Below are positions 1 to 9,460 of a stretch of 64,000 nt of DNA, piece after piece (the stretch's first letter is position 1; every line of letters begins with the position of its first letter). The translations under genes and the position numbers were made by a program. The stretch is from the NCBI RefSeq assembly GCF_000953675.1, contig NZ_LN679998.1, forward strand, positions 2,153,963 to 2,217,962, given 5' to 3'. The stretch comes from Paraclostridium sordellii. GTDB taxonomy: Bacteria > Bacillota > Clostridia > Peptostreptococcales > Peptostreptococcaceae. The notes beneath the pieces are model-generated. The model did no database searches, had not been told where the DNA came from, and saw nothing but the letters and a program-made list of their open reading frames with translations.

Positions 1-1269
1 AAATGTTATGGATGCTATTCCACATAAGAACATTAATCCAGGATAATATAAATATCCTAAAATTTCCACTGGTGATATTCCAGCTATTCCAGCTGCTGTT
101 AATAATTGTGCCCCATATGGTATAACCCCTTGCCAGCAAGATGAAAATATATCCAATATACTAGCAGTTTTTCTAGGATCTATATCATATTTTTTAGCTA
201 TATCTTTAGCTAAAGGTCCTGCTGTTACTATAGCTATTGTATTATTTGCTGTACATAAATCTATTACACTAACTAATGCTGCTATTCCAAACTCCGCACC
301 TTTCTTACTTTTAATTTTACTAGTTATAAAATAAAGTATATAATCTATTCCTCCATTAAACTTAATAAGTGCTACAACTCCACCAACAACTAAAACTAAT
401 AAACTAAGTTCATACATACCTGCCATACCTTCTGATATTGCACCTATTAAACCTAATAAATTAAAAGATTTAGAAAAAATTCCAATCAATCCTGCAAATA
501 AAATCCCACTTCCAAGAAGTGCAAATACATTTACTCCTAATAATGCACCTACTAAAACTAAAATATATGGAAGTACTTTTATTAATTCATATTCATAAGT
601 TTGACTAACATCGCTTTTATATCCTAATGTTACAAAAGTTAATATTATCACTGTAGCTATAGCAGCTGGCAATACTATAAAAAAGTTTACTTTAAACTTA
701 TCTTTTAGTTCACATCCTTGAGTTCTTACTGCTGCTATCGTTGTATCAGATATCATAGATAAGTTATCACCAAACATAGCTCCTCCTACAACCGCTCCTA
801 TCACTAAAGGTACTGGAATTCCTGTTTTTTGAGCTATTCCTAATGCTATTGGCGATAATGCTGCTATTGTCCCAACTGACGTTCCCATTGATATTGATAT
901 AAAGCAACCTATTATAAATAATCCAGAAACTAATAAATTAGATGGTAGTATAGATAAGCTTAAATTCACGGTAGAATCTACACCTCCCATTGCTTTCGCA
1001 ACACTCGAAAATGCTCCTGCTAGTAAAAATATTACTATCATTAAAATAATATTTGTATCTCCTGCACCTTTGCAAAATACATTCATCTTACTTTCTAAGC
1101 TTTTATTTTTATTAAATAATAGCGCTACTCCTGATGCAATTAAAAAAGCTACTAATGCTGGCATTTTATAAAAATCCCCTGTTATAACTCCACTTCCTAC
1201 AAATAAAACTAAAAATACACCTAATGGTAATAATGCTAATGGATTACCTTTTCTAATACCTTGTTTCAT
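1..1269 (-). CDS. NhaC-family transporter (MetT-like?), 3' end outside window
   Basis: A reading frame of 423 codons runs off the window edge, starting at ATG 1269 (MKQGIRKGNPLALLPLG). It is almost wholly hydrophobic, with about ten membrane segments, and carries the NhaC signature GGAMFGDNLSMISDTT near residue 165. NhaC proteins exchange Na+ and H+, but some relatives are predicted amino-acid transporters, among them MetT for methionine and others for tyrosine. The T-box riboswitch directly upstream shows that expression answers to an uncharged tRNA, which favours amino-acid uptake over ion homeostasis. Family membership is clear; the substrate is inferred only from the specifier (AUG or AAU) of the T-box. 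Confidence 0.8.
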   Translation of the reverse strand, partial: MKQGIRKGNPLALLPLGVFLVLFVGSGVITGDFYKMPALVAFLIASGVALLFNKNKSLESKMNVFCKGAGDTNIILMIVIFLLAGAFSSVAKAMGGVDSTVNLSLSILPSNLLVSGLFIIGCFISISMGTSVGTIAALSPIALGIAQKTGIPVPLVIGAVVGGAMFGDNLSMISDTTIAAVRTQGCELKDKFKVNFFIVLPAAIATVIILTFVTLGYKSDVSQTYEYELIKVLPYILVLVGALLGVNVFALLGSGILFAGLIGIFSKSFNLLGLIGAISEGMAGMYELSLLVLVVGGVVALIKFNGGIDYILYFITSKIKSKKGAEFGIAALVSVIDLCTANNTIAIVTAGPLAKDIAKKYDIDPRKTASILDIFSSCWQGVIPYGAQLLTAAGIAGISPVEILGYLYYPGLMFLCGIASITF

Positions 1270-1321
1270 ACTTTAAATCTCCCTTCTTGTTGAATTTTTT
1301 AATTTATAACCTTAATTTTTG

Positions 1322-1625
1322 GAATAAAAAAACTCCCGACCCTAAGAAATTAATCTTAGGAACGAGAGTTGACTTCGTGTTACCATCCTACTTCATTTGT
1401 ATCTCACAATACAAACCTCATCAAGTACGCCAAGTTTTTGGTTATACTCTATCACTGTAACGGGTGAACCCGTTGTAGCCTAAACCATAAAGGTCTCGGT
1501 ACACAGCTCCAAGGCCATTTTCACTTTAATATCCTTTGCTTTCTCTCACCAATAAAAGCTCTCTGTAAAAGTATTCTTAAAGCTACTTTCCTTTTCATAG
1601 CATTTAGTTTATTTCTTGTTATATC
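1322..1625 (-). promoter_or_regulatory. T-box riboswitch (specifier AUG or AAU)
   Basis: This is a complete T-box leader. Stem I contains AGTA opposite GAAAATGG and the conserved GGTGAGAG. The T-box bulge is GGATGGTAACACG (1376-1388), followed by an intrinsic terminator (stem 1331-1347 with 1354-1370, then a T run). The specifier loop 3' strand is flanked by helices GCTTTAA/TTAAAGT and AAGG/CCTT, leaving GAAAATGG. Spacing from the lower helix gives AUG (Met); spacing from GAA gives AAU (Asn). Uncharged tRNA would favour antitermination and read-through into the transporter. Confidence 0.9.
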
Positions 1626-1629
1626 TTAT

Positions 1630-1658
1630 ATAATATATACATCAATTTACTTTGTCAA
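1630..1658 (-). promoter_or_regulatory. sigma-A promoter of the T-box transcript
   Basis: TTGACA (1658-1653), a 17-bp spacer and TATTAT (1635-1630) lie just upstream of stem I of the T-box leader. Confidence 0.75.
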
Positions 1659-1675
1659 TGTTTTTTATGAATTTT

Positions 1676-2383
1676 CTAAAAATTCATTTTTATACCATTC
1701 TCTTTTAACCATTTAATCCTTATTTTATAATCAGGTAATATTTTTTCAACTGCATTATAAAAATCTTTTGAATGATTTCTATGCTCCATATGACACATTT
1801 CATGGACAACTATATAATCAACTACTTCTAAAGGCGCCATCGAACACCTTAAATTAAATAATATTTCATTTTTGTATGTACAGCTTGCCCACCTAGTTTT
1901 TTGATCTTTTATTTTAATACTAGATACTCTATCTTTAAAGAACTTTTTATAAAAATCAATTCTATCTTTTACAATTTCTAAAGTTTTATCACAATACCAT
2001 GTTTTTAAAGTATGCTTTATTAATTCTTTATTGTTTGAGTTTAATTTAACTACTAAATTTTTATCTTCTAAATTAACATTTGGTCTTATTAAACTTTTGT
2101 CTGTTATAACTTGAAGTACATATTCTTTGCCTAAGTACATAAATTTATCTCCATCTTCATAAGTTCTATCAAATTTGTTTTTAGACTCAAGTTCTTCTAA
2201 ATTTTTTAATATCCAGTCAGCCTTATTTTTTACACTATCAATAATAAAATTCTTATCATACCCAATTGGGGCCAGTACATTTACCAATCCATTTGGTTTA
2301 ATTTCCAAACTCATAGTTTTTCTTTTTCGATATATTATATTAAAACTTATTTCTTTGTTATTATGTAAAAAGCTTATCTTCAT
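1676..2383 (-). CDS. YgjP-like zinc metallopeptidase (DUF45 / M48-type)
   Basis: The protein has 235 residues, the usual length for the YgjP/DUF45 family. It shows the zinc site HEMCHMEHRNHSKDF near residue 193 and the family motif KTRWASC about 30 residues before it. HExxH supplies two zinc ligands and the catalytic Glu; the later HRNHS region supplies the third ligand. The physiological substrate of the family is unclear. There is no signal peptide, so it is cytoplasmic. It is transcribed toward the T-box promoter and probably forms its own unit. Confidence 0.85.
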   Translation of the reverse strand: MKISFLHNNKEISFNIIYRKRKTMSLEIKPNGLVNVLAPIGYDKNFIIDSVKNKADWILKNLEELESKNKFDRTYEDGDKFMYLGKEYVLQVITDKSLIRPNVNLEDKNLVVKLNSNNKELIKHTLKTWYCDKTLEIVKDRIDFYKKFFKDRVSSIKIKDQKTRWASCTYKNEILFNLRCSMAPLEVVDYIVVHEMCHMEHRNHSKDFYNAVEKILPDYKIRIKWLKENGIKMNF

Positions 2384-2435
2384 AATTAATCTCCTAATAA
2401 ATTTAAGTTAATTTAACTTAAATTATATCATAAGT

Positions 2436-3614
2436 TTATATTTCAAACAGATCATCCTCTTTTACAGAGTCTATAGCTTCATGTACTTTTGTCAAAGCTT
2501 CATTTTTACTAAACACAATATCTATATTATTTTTTTTAATATATTCAAAATAATTATTTGTTAACCATACTAAAGAATTTTCTATACTTAGCCAAATATC
2601 TATAGTTTCATCAAAATAAATCATAGCTTCTTCTTTGCTATCATATTTATACTCCTTAGGTAACTCACTCATAGTATTAATTCCTATCAAATACTTTGGT
2701 ACATATGAGTTTTTATTTAGAGCTTTTTTTAAGTTTAATTTTGCATTAAATATTTGATTTTGACTAAAGTAATATAAAGCTTTACTATAAAGTAAAAATG
2801 TAGATTCTTCTTTATATTTATTTAATAACATTTCAATTTCTTCACTCATTTCTAATCTTAAAAAACATATTAAAATTTTATGTAAAATTTCGCTTTTATT
2901 TTTTATTCCAAGATTTAACAATTCTTCATATTCTTTATATGCTTTTTCATATTCTTTTCCTATCATATACAAATCCGCTAAATCTTTTTTTATTATTATG
3001 CAAATATTTTTTTGTTTAAAATCCTCCGATGAATTTTTCCCATCACAATTAAAATACCTTTTAACAGCATCTAAAGATAATTTTGTATAGTGAATTGCCT
3101 CTTTATAACATTTGGTTTTCAATGCTTTTTCTCTATAAACTTCGTAATCTTCTTTTTTAGGATTTTTAATAAGTGTCATTATATTATCAATATTTCTATC
3201 CATAGCTTTTTGATTAAAACTTCCATCTGAATTAAAAAAACTAAATTCATCTTTTATACTAGCTATAAATTTAGAATTTAGCGAGACTGCTTCTCTTATA
3301 TATTTTTCTCTTGATTTCATTGTATTTAAACTTACACCTAAGTATTTAGAAAGTTCTTTTTTTGATATATAAATTTTTCCTTTGTAAAAATTATTTTTAT
3401 CAAATAAATTGCTATCTACTCCTACAACATATATAAGTCCAGCAACCCACCCTAAAGTACTACCTTTATTCATTGAAAAAGTTTTATTTTTATTTAATTC
3501 ATTTATTAGCTTATTAACAGCTTTATAATAGTTCTTATCAAATAGATCTCTACAAATACTTTGTGATTTATTTTTAATTTCTTCTATTAGATATTTATCT
3601 GTTCTCATCATCAT
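2436..3614 (-). CDS. TPR protein with N-terminal cyclin/HTH-like segment
   Basis: A cytoplasmic protein of 392 residues. Residues 50-110 (GSTLGWVAGLIYVVG followed by SKKELSKYLGVSLNTMKSREKYI) resemble the DUF6398/SEC-C-type segment that folds as a TFIIB-like helical domain with HTH character. The second half consists of tetratricopeptide-like helical pairs (ADLYMIGKEYEKAYKEYEELL). Three ATG codons lie in a row at the start; GGGGAT is best spaced from the third (3608). The role is unknown; such proteins usually act as scaffolds. A short inverted repeat of about 25 bp lies just downstream (2400-2424). Confidence 0.6.
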   Translation of the reverse strand: MMMRTDKYLIEEIKNKSQSICRDLFDKNYYKAVNKLINELNKNKTFSMNKGSTLGWVAGLIYVVGVDSNLFDKNNFYKGKIYISKKELSKYLGVSLNTMKSREKYIREAVSLNSKFIASIKDEFSFFNSDGSFNQKAMDRNIDNIMTLIKNPKKEDYEVYREKALKTKCYKEAIHYTKLSLDAVKRYFNCDGKNSSEDFKQKNICIIIKKDLADLYMIGKEYEKAYKEYEELLNLGIKNKSEILHKILICFLRLEMSEEIEMLLNKYKEESTFLLYSKALYYFSQNQIFNAKLNLKKALNKNSYVPKYLIGINTMSELPKEYKYDSKEEAMIYFDETIDIWLSIENSLVWLTNNYFEYIKKNNIDIVFSKNEALTKVHEAIDSVKEDDLFEI

Positions 3615-3803
3615 ATCCCCTATAAATTAGTATTTATATTATGATAATATCCTTTTTTCAGATAGTTTAAACAATTTAAATTTTTTTAATTTTATCTGAT
3701 TTGTATAATTATATATACCCAAATAAATTTTATTAATCCGTTTATATATTTACTATAATGGGAATATAATTATTATATAATTATTTAGAAAGAGGTGTTT
3801 TTA

Positions 3804-4412
3804 ATGTTTAATAAAATAACATTACCATATGAATTTGATGAGTTAGAACCATACATAGACTCTAAAACTGTAGAAATACATTATAGTAAACATCTACAAA
3901 CTTATGTAGATAATTTACACAATGCATTAAAAGGATATGAAGATCTTGCATATGGAAAAACTTTAAAAGAATTATTAGAAAATGCAAACGAGCTTCCTGT
4001 TGAAATTAGACAAACTGTTATAAATCAAGGCGGTGGAGTTTATAATCATAACCTATATTTTTCAATCTTATCTCCAAAAGCTTTCACCATGCCAGGAGGA
4101 AATTTACTTGAAAAAATAAATAAAACTTTTGGTAGTGTTGAAAATTTAAAAGATGAATTAAATAGGCAAGCTCTAAGTTTATTTGGTTCAGGTTATGCAT
4201 CTTTAGTAATGGATAAAGATAAAAATTTATTTGTAAAATCAACATCTAATCAAGATACTACACTACAAGATGGTTTAACTCCAATTCTTACAATAGATGT
4301 TTGGGAACATGCTTATTACTTAAAATATAAAAATGTTAGAGCTGATTACATAAAAAACATTTGGAAAGTTATAAACTGGGATGCAGTAGCCCAGTTATAT
4401 GATAGATATTAA
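3804..4412 (+). CDS. sodA: Iron/manganese superoxide dismutase
   Basis: Converts superoxide to oxygen and hydrogen peroxide in the cytoplasm. The metal ligands are all visible: His in HYSKHLQTYVDNL, His in YNHNLYF, and Asp and His in DVWEHAYYLKY, together with the GGG before YNH. The ATG at 3804 is chosen over a GTG at 3795 because the latter lies inside the ribosome site AGAGGTG (3791-3797). The result is a 202-residue enzyme of normal length. A -10 TATAAT is at 3754-3759 with a poor -35. It stands alone between convergent or divergent neighbours, with a shared terminator downstream. Confidence 0.95.
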   Translation: MFNKITLPYEFDELEPYIDSKTVEIHYSKHLQTYVDNLHNALKGYEDLAYGKTLKELLENANELPVEIRQTVINQGGGVYNHNLYFSILSPKAFTMPGGNLLEKINKTFGSVENLKDELNRQALSLFGSGYASLVMDKDKNLFVKSTSNQDTTLQDGLTPILTIDVWEHAYYLKYKNVRADYIKNIWKVINWDAVAQLYDRY

Positions 4413-4436
4413 TTTATAAATTTTTAATTTTAATTT

Positions 4437-4495
4437 AAAAAGGATATCTCAAAACTTATTGTCATAAAAAACAGTGTGTTTTAAGATATCCTTTT
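4437..4495. terminator. Bidirectional terminator between sodA and the first PqqD/OPT cassette
   Basis: AAAAGGATATCT pairs with AGATATCCTTTT and is extended by AAAAC/GTTTT; A and T runs lie on both sides. It serves convergent transcripts from both strands. Confidence 0.85.
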
Positions 4496-4498
4496 ATT

Positions 4499-4843
4499 TT
4501 AGTTGATTTTTTCAATATAGTTACTGTTAACGTCTATATGATTTAAGAATAAAAGTAATCTTTCATACAATGGATGTGATTCTTCACCATATTTTTCATC
4601 TAACTTTATACCTAGTTCTTCTACAGTTTTCACACCATCTATTTGTAAAAATATATAACTACCATACTTATCAAGTTCTACCTTTTTATACATAGGTATT
4701 TTAAACTTTAACTTTCTAAAAGCCCTTTGTATTTTATGGTCTTGTTTTTCAAGTATTGTAACTATACCTTCTTCATCTACTTCATATTCTATATCTTCAT
4801 TTTTTTTAAAAACTATATTTAAAACATCTTCATTATTTTTCAT
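4499..4843 (-). CDS. PqqD-like peptide-binding protein, copy A
   Basis: A 114-residue single-domain PqqD-type protein, with the winged fold suggested by ITxLEKQDHKIQRAFRKL and the GSYIFLQIDGVKTVEELG core. PqqD family members bind substrate peptides, usually for radical-SAM enzymes; none is nearby. Instead it overlaps the OPT transporter by 11 bp and is translated right after it, suggesting it binds peptides arriving through that transporter or regulates it. That role is inference. It differs from copy B (6936-7280) at only six residues. Confidence 0.7.
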   Translation of the reverse strand: MKNNEDVLNIVFKKNEDIEYEVDEEGIVTILEKQDHKIQRAFRKLKFKIPMYKKVELDKYGSYIFLQIDGVKTVEELGIKLDEKYGEESHPLYERLLLFLNHIDVNSNYIEKIN

Positions 4844-6761
4844 TATTTTTTACCTTTGCTGTAACTATTGGTAATGCAGTAAGTACTACTAGTACTATTA
4901 ATAGTATTATAGCCATCATATTTCCTGATGCAAATCCTTGTGGTCCAGCTGACTTAATTACACCTGATACTTGTAATATTATACCTATTAATCCTATTAT
5001 AGATCCTCCTGCTACAAGTCCTGATGATAAACTTATACCATTTGAAACTTTAACTTCTTTTTCTTTTTCACCTTTAGATGTTTTTTCAACAAATACACGA
5101 ATTAATGCACCTATTAATATTATAGAAGTTGTTGCTATTGGTAAATAGAATCCTATTGCAACTGTCATTATAGGTAAATCTAAGAAATATAATACTACTG
5201 CCATAAATATACCAACTATAACCATAACCCAAGGTAATTGTCCTGACATTATACCTGAAGTTAATGTTGATATTAAGTTTGCTTGTGGTAATGCAAATGG
5301 AGGATTATCTCCTGTTACAACAAGTTGGTTAGATAATAATATTGTTGTTCCTACAACTACTATTACACCTACTATACCAGCTATTGCAAAGTATTTTTGC
5401 ATTTCATTTTTGCTTCCACCTATTATGTATGTAACTTTTTGTGATTGACTGTAACCACCAGCTATAGATATAGCAACAACTATAAATGTACCAAATAATA
5501 ATAATGATTTATTATCTGCTAAATCTGTCCATCCCATTATAACAAACACTAATGTAGCTATAACTAAAGATGCTATTGTCATACCTGATACTGGTAAGTT
5601 TGATGTACCTATAGTACCTGTTAAACGTCCTGCAACTATTACGAATAATGCTGCTAATATAAGTGATACAATTGCTCCAACAATTGCCATTACTATACTT
5701 CCAGATATAATAAAGCCTGCAACAAAAGCTATTACAGCTCCTGCTAATAATATTATATTTTGAAGTGTTGAAGCTTCATTTCCATCTCCTGCTGCTGATT
5801 TAGCATTAAGTGTTTCTTTAACTGAAGCTATTATAGTTGGTATAAGTTTAACTGCTCCTATTATACCTCCACAAAGCATCATACCTGCTCCTATGTATTT
5901 TACATAGTTACCTGCTATATCATTTACACCCATTTGATTTATAGACATTGCTGGGTTATTCCATACTTTAGCTCCTTCTCCTGCCATGTCAGTAAAGTAA
6001 CCGATTAAAGGCATTATACCAAAGTGAGATAATATAGAACCTGCAAACATTGTAAGTGCAACTTCAAGACCTACTATAAACCCTATACCTAAAAGAAGTG
6101 GGTTAACTTCAACTTCAAATTTACATTTGTAGAACTTTTGTCCTACGAAGCTTATAACGTTGTTTGCAACGTTTAAGAATGAACCTGTTAAAACTGTTAT
6201 AAGTCCACTTATTCCAAATCCCATACTCATATATTTCATTGAATCTCCGCCACCATCTGAAGCTACAAGTGTTTCAGATATAGCCATTGATTCTGGATAC
6301 ATAAGTTTTCCATGTTCTTCAACTATTAAATAATTATAAACAAGTGATGCAACTCCTATACCAAATAGAACTCCACCAACTCCAACAATAAATCCTTCTA
6401 AAAATGAAACTTGGCTACCTATTAATAAAATAGCTGGTAATACGAATATCATACCACTAGCAACTGATTCTCCACCACTTGCCATACCTTGTACTATATT
6501 CTTTCCAAGAATACCTTTTCCACTAGCGAAAGCTGCAATAAATGCTGAACCTATTATAGACCCTGGAATACCTGCTGCAACTGTAAGCCCAGCTTTCATA
6601 CCTGAATATGCTGTCGATGCTGCGAAAACAACGGCTAGTACTATACCTATGATTAGAACTGCTAAGTTTGCGCCAGTCTTTGACTTGTCTGTTATGTAAG
6701 GAACATAATCTTTTCCAGATACGCCTCCATAAGCTCCCTTAGGTAATTTTTTACTGCTCAT
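4833..6761 (-). CDS. OPT-family oligopeptide transporter, copy A
   Basis: A 642-residue integral membrane protein with about 15 hydrophobic segments and the OPT hallmark of GMKAGLTVAAGIPGSIIGSA near the N-terminus. OPT transporters are proton-coupled symporters of small peptides or metal chelates. The start is the ATG at 6761 (MSSKKLPKG); an upstream GTG at 6770 overlaps the AAGGAAGGTG ribosome site and is rejected. It forms a two-gene unit with the overlapping PqqD-like gene and was evidently duplicated to give the next cassette. Confidence 0.9.
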   Translation of the reverse strand: MSSKKLPKGAYGGVSGKDYVPYITDKSKTGANLAVLIIGIVLAVVFAASTAYSGMKAGLTVAAGIPGSIIGSAFIAAFASGKGILGKNIVQGMASGGESVASGMIFVLPAILLIGSQVSFLEGFIVGVGGVLFGIGVASLVYNYLIVEEHGKLMYPESMAISETLVASDGGGDSMKYMSMGFGISGLITVLTGSFLNVANNVISFVGQKFYKCKFEVEVNPLLLGIGFIVGLEVALTMFAGSILSHFGIMPLIGYFTDMAGEGAKVWNNPAMSINQMGVNDIAGNYVKYIGAGMMLCGGIIGAVKLIPTIIASVKETLNAKSAAGDGNEASTLQNIILLAGAVIAFVAGFIISGSIVMAIVGAIVSLILAALFVIVAGRLTGTIGTSNLPVSGMTIASLVIATLVFVIMGWTDLADNKSLLLFGTFIVVAISIAGGYSQSQKVTYIIGGSKNEMQKYFAIAGIVGVIVVVGTTILLSNQLVVTGDNPPFALPQANLISTLTSGIMSGQLPWVMVIVGIFMAVVLYFLDLPIMTVAIGFYLPIATTSIILIGALIRVFVEKTSKGEKEKEVKVSNGISLSSGLVAGGSIIGLIGIILQVSGVIKSAGPQGFASGNMMAIILLIVLVVLTALPIVTAKVKNNEK

Positions 6762-6896
6762 GAAATTCACCTTCCTTTGATTTAATTATTTTCATTATAC
6801 CACAATATTTTGAAATCTAACTTTTACAGAATTTTAGATTTTTTCAAATTCTTCATATTTTATGTAAATTTTAGATTTTTCTATTTTTTGACAAAT

Positions 6897-6931
6897 AAAA
6901 AGAGAACTAACTTTAAGTTAGTTCTCTTTTC
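6897..6931 (-). terminator. Terminator after cassette B
   Basis: AGAGAACTAACTT pairs with AAGTTAGTTCTCT, with A and T runs at both ends, immediately downstream of the second PqqD-like gene. Confidence 0.9.
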
Positions 6932-6935
6932 TACT

Positions 6936-7280
6936 TTAATTAACTTTTTTAATATAGTTACTATTAACTTCTATATGATTTAAGAATAAAAGTAATTTTT
7001 CATATAATGGATGTGATTCTTCACCGTATTTTTCATCTAGCTTTATACCTAATTCCTCTACAGTTTTCACACCATCTATTTGTAAAAATATATAACTACC
7101 ATACTTATCAAGTTCTACCTTTTTATACATAGGTATTTTAAACTTTAACTTTCTAAAAGCCCTTTGTATTTTATGGTCTTGTTTTTCAAGTATTGTAACT
7201 ATACCTTCTTCATCTACTTCATATTCTATATCTTCATTTTTCTTAAAAACTATATTTAAAATGTCTTCATTAGTTTTCAT
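6936..7280 (-). CDS. PqqD-like peptide-binding protein, copy B
   Basis: A 114-residue paralogue of the 4499-4843 gene. About 185 bp (7058-7242 against 4621-4805) are identical at the DNA level, silent sites included, far more than in the adjoining transporter genes. It overlaps its OPT partner by 11 bp exactly as in copy A. The function is inferred as above; the pattern suggests recent gene conversion or strong selection on the nucleotide sequence. Confidence 0.7.
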   Translation of the reverse strand: MKTNEDILNIVFKKNEDIEYEVDEEGIVTILEKQDHKIQRAFRKLKFKIPMYKKVELDKYGSYIFLQIDGVKTVEELGIKLDEKYGEESHPLYEKLLLFLNHIEVNSNYIKKVN

Positions 7281-9192
7281 TATTTCTTACCTTTGATTTA
7301 ATTATAGGTAATGCTGTGAATATAACTAATACAGCAAGTAATATTATTGCCATCATATTTCCTGATGCAAATCCTTGTGGTCCAGCTGATTTAACTACAC
7401 CTGTTACTTGTAATATTATACCTATTAATCCTATTATAGATCCTCCTGCTACGAGTCCTGATGATAAACTTATACCATTTGAAACTTTAGCGTCTTTTTC
7501 TTTTTCACTCTTAGCAGTCTTTTCAACAAGAACACGAACTAATGCTCCAACTAATATTATAGAAGTTGTTGCTATTGGTAAGTAGAATCCTATTGCAACT
7601 GTCATTATTGGTAAACCTAAGAAGTATAATACTACTGCCATAAATACTCCAACTATTATCATAACCCAAGGTAATTGTCCTGACATTATACCTGAAGTTA
7701 ATGTTGACATTAAGTTTGCTTGTGGTAATGCAAATGGAGGATTATCTCCTGCTACAGTAAGTTGACTTGAAAGTAATAATATAGTTCCTACAACTACTAT
7801 AACTCCTACTATACCAGCTATTGCAAAGTATTTTTGCATTTCATTTTTGCTTCCACCTATTATATAAGTAACCTTTTGAGATTGGCTATATCCTCCAGCT
7901 ATTGCTATAGCAACAACTATGAATGTACCAAATAATAGTAATGATTTATTGTCTGCTTGACTAGTCCATCCCATTATAACAAACACTAATGTTACTATAA
8001 CTAAAGATGCTATTGTCATACCTGATACTGGTAAGTTTGATGTACCTATAGTACCTGTTAAACGTCCTGCAACTATTACGAATAATGCTGCTAAGAATAA
8101 TGATACTATTGCTCCAACAATTGCCATTGTTATACTTCCAGATATAAAGAATGCTGATATTGCAGCTATTAAAACTCCACCTAATAATATCATAGATTGA
8201 ATAGCTGAACTTTCTCCATCTTTTGATGCCTTAGCATTCATAGTCTCTTTTACAGAAGCTATTATAGTTGGTATAAGTTTAACTGCACCTATTATACCTC
8301 CACAAAGCATCATACCTGCTCCTATGTATTTTACATAGTTACCTGCTATATCATTTACACCCATTTGGTTTATAGCCATTGCAGGATTGTTCCAAACCAT
8401 AGCTCCTTCTCCTGCCATCTCAGTAAAGTAAGATATTAAAGGCATTATACCAAAGTTAGCTAATATAGAACCTGCAAACATTGTTAAAGATACTTCAAGT
8501 CCTACTATAAATCCTATTCCTAAAAGAAGTGGGTTAACCTCAACTTCAAGTTTGTACTTATAAAATTTAGTTCCTATAAAACTTATAACATTGTTTGCAA
8601 CATTTAAGAATGAACCTGTTAAAACTGTTATAATTCCACTTATTCCAAATCCTATTCCCATGTACTTCATAGAATCTCCACCTGCATCAGATGCTACAAG
8701 TGTCTCACATATAGCCATTGATTCTGGATACATAAGTTTACCATGTTCTTCAATTATTAAATAATTATGAACAAGTGCTGAAATCCCTATACCAAATAAA
8801 ACCCCAGCTACTCCTACTCCTAATCCTTCTAAAAATGTAACCTGACTACCTATTAATAAAATAGCTGGTAATACGAATATCATACCACTAGCAACTGATT
8901 CTCCACCACTTGCCATACCTTGTACTATATTCTTTCCTAGAATACCTTTTCCACTAGCTAATGCTGCTATGAATGCTGAACCTATTATAGATCCCGGTAT
9001 ACCTGCTGCAACCGTCAGACCCGCTTTCATACCTGAATACGCTGTCGATGCCGCAAATATAGTTGCTAAAATAATACCAATGATTAATACAATAACGTTT
9101 GCGCCTGTTTTAGATTTGTCTGTTATGTAAGGAACGTAATCTTTACCAGATACTCCTCCATAAGCTTCTTTAGGCAATTTTTTACTGCTCAT
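7270..9192 (-). CDS. OPT-family oligopeptide transporter, copy B
   Basis: A 640-residue transporter closely similar to copy A along its whole length, with substitutions spread through loops and helices. It starts at ATG 9192 with the same AAGGAAGGTG ribosome site. The two copies may differ in peptide preference: the loop after GETMNAKAS and the segment near residue 330 vary most. The 200 bp upstream are extremely AT-rich, and no clear regulatory site is seen there. Confidence 0.9.
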   Translation of the reverse strand: MSSKKLPKEAYGGVSGKDYVPYITDKSKTGANVIVLIIGIILATIFAASTAYSGMKAGLTVAAGIPGSIIGSAFIAALASGKGILGKNIVQGMASGGESVASGMIFVLPAILLIGSQVTFLEGLGVGVAGVLFGIGISALVHNYLIIEEHGKLMYPESMAICETLVASDAGGDSMKYMGIGFGISGIITVLTGSFLNVANNVISFIGTKFYKYKLEVEVNPLLLGIGFIVGLEVSLTMFAGSILANFGIMPLISYFTEMAGEGAMVWNNPAMAINQMGVNDIAGNYVKYIGAGMMLCGGIIGAVKLIPTIIASVKETMNAKASKDGESSAIQSMILLGGVLIAAISAFFISGSITMAIVGAIVSLFLAALFVIVAGRLTGTIGTSNLPVSGMTIASLVIVTLVFVIMGWTSQADNKSLLLFGTFIVVAIAIAGGYSQSQKVTYIIGGSKNEMQKYFAIAGIVGVIVVVGTILLLSSQLTVAGDNPPFALPQANLMSTLTSGIMSGQLPWVMIIVGVFMAVVLYFLGLPIMTVAIGFYLPIATTSIILVGALVRVLVEKTAKSEKEKDAKVSNGISLSSGLVAGGSIIGLIGIILQVTGVVKSAGPQGFASGNMMAIILLAVLVIFTALPIIKSKVRNNEN

Positions 9193-9410
9193 GAAATTCA
9201 CCTTCCTTTTTTTTGCTTAATTGATTATATCACATATTTTTACAAAATTCTCTAAATTTATGAAATTTAAAATTATATTTTTTGTTTAAATTTTAAATTT
9301 ATTCCATATTTTTAAATTATTCCAAAATATACCTTTGTTTTTGTTATTAATAAATTTTTTTGTTTTATATTTATTAATTTAAACTTTAATTTTAAATTTA
9401 TTCATAAATT

Positions 9411-9460
9411 AATCAATAAAAAAACTAGTCATTATGACTAGTTTTTTTATTGATTAATTT
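9411..9460. terminator. Terminator after the YuiF-like gene
   Basis: A long symmetric hairpin, AATCAATAAAAAAACTAGTC with its mirror image, sits directly after the stop codon of the antiporter gene. Confidence 0.9.

Noticed and set aside
7316-7585. Plus-strand reading frame opposite the OPT gene
   Set aside because: It has no ribosome site, its composition mirrors the membrane protein on the other strand, and similar mirror frames occur opposite many genes here.
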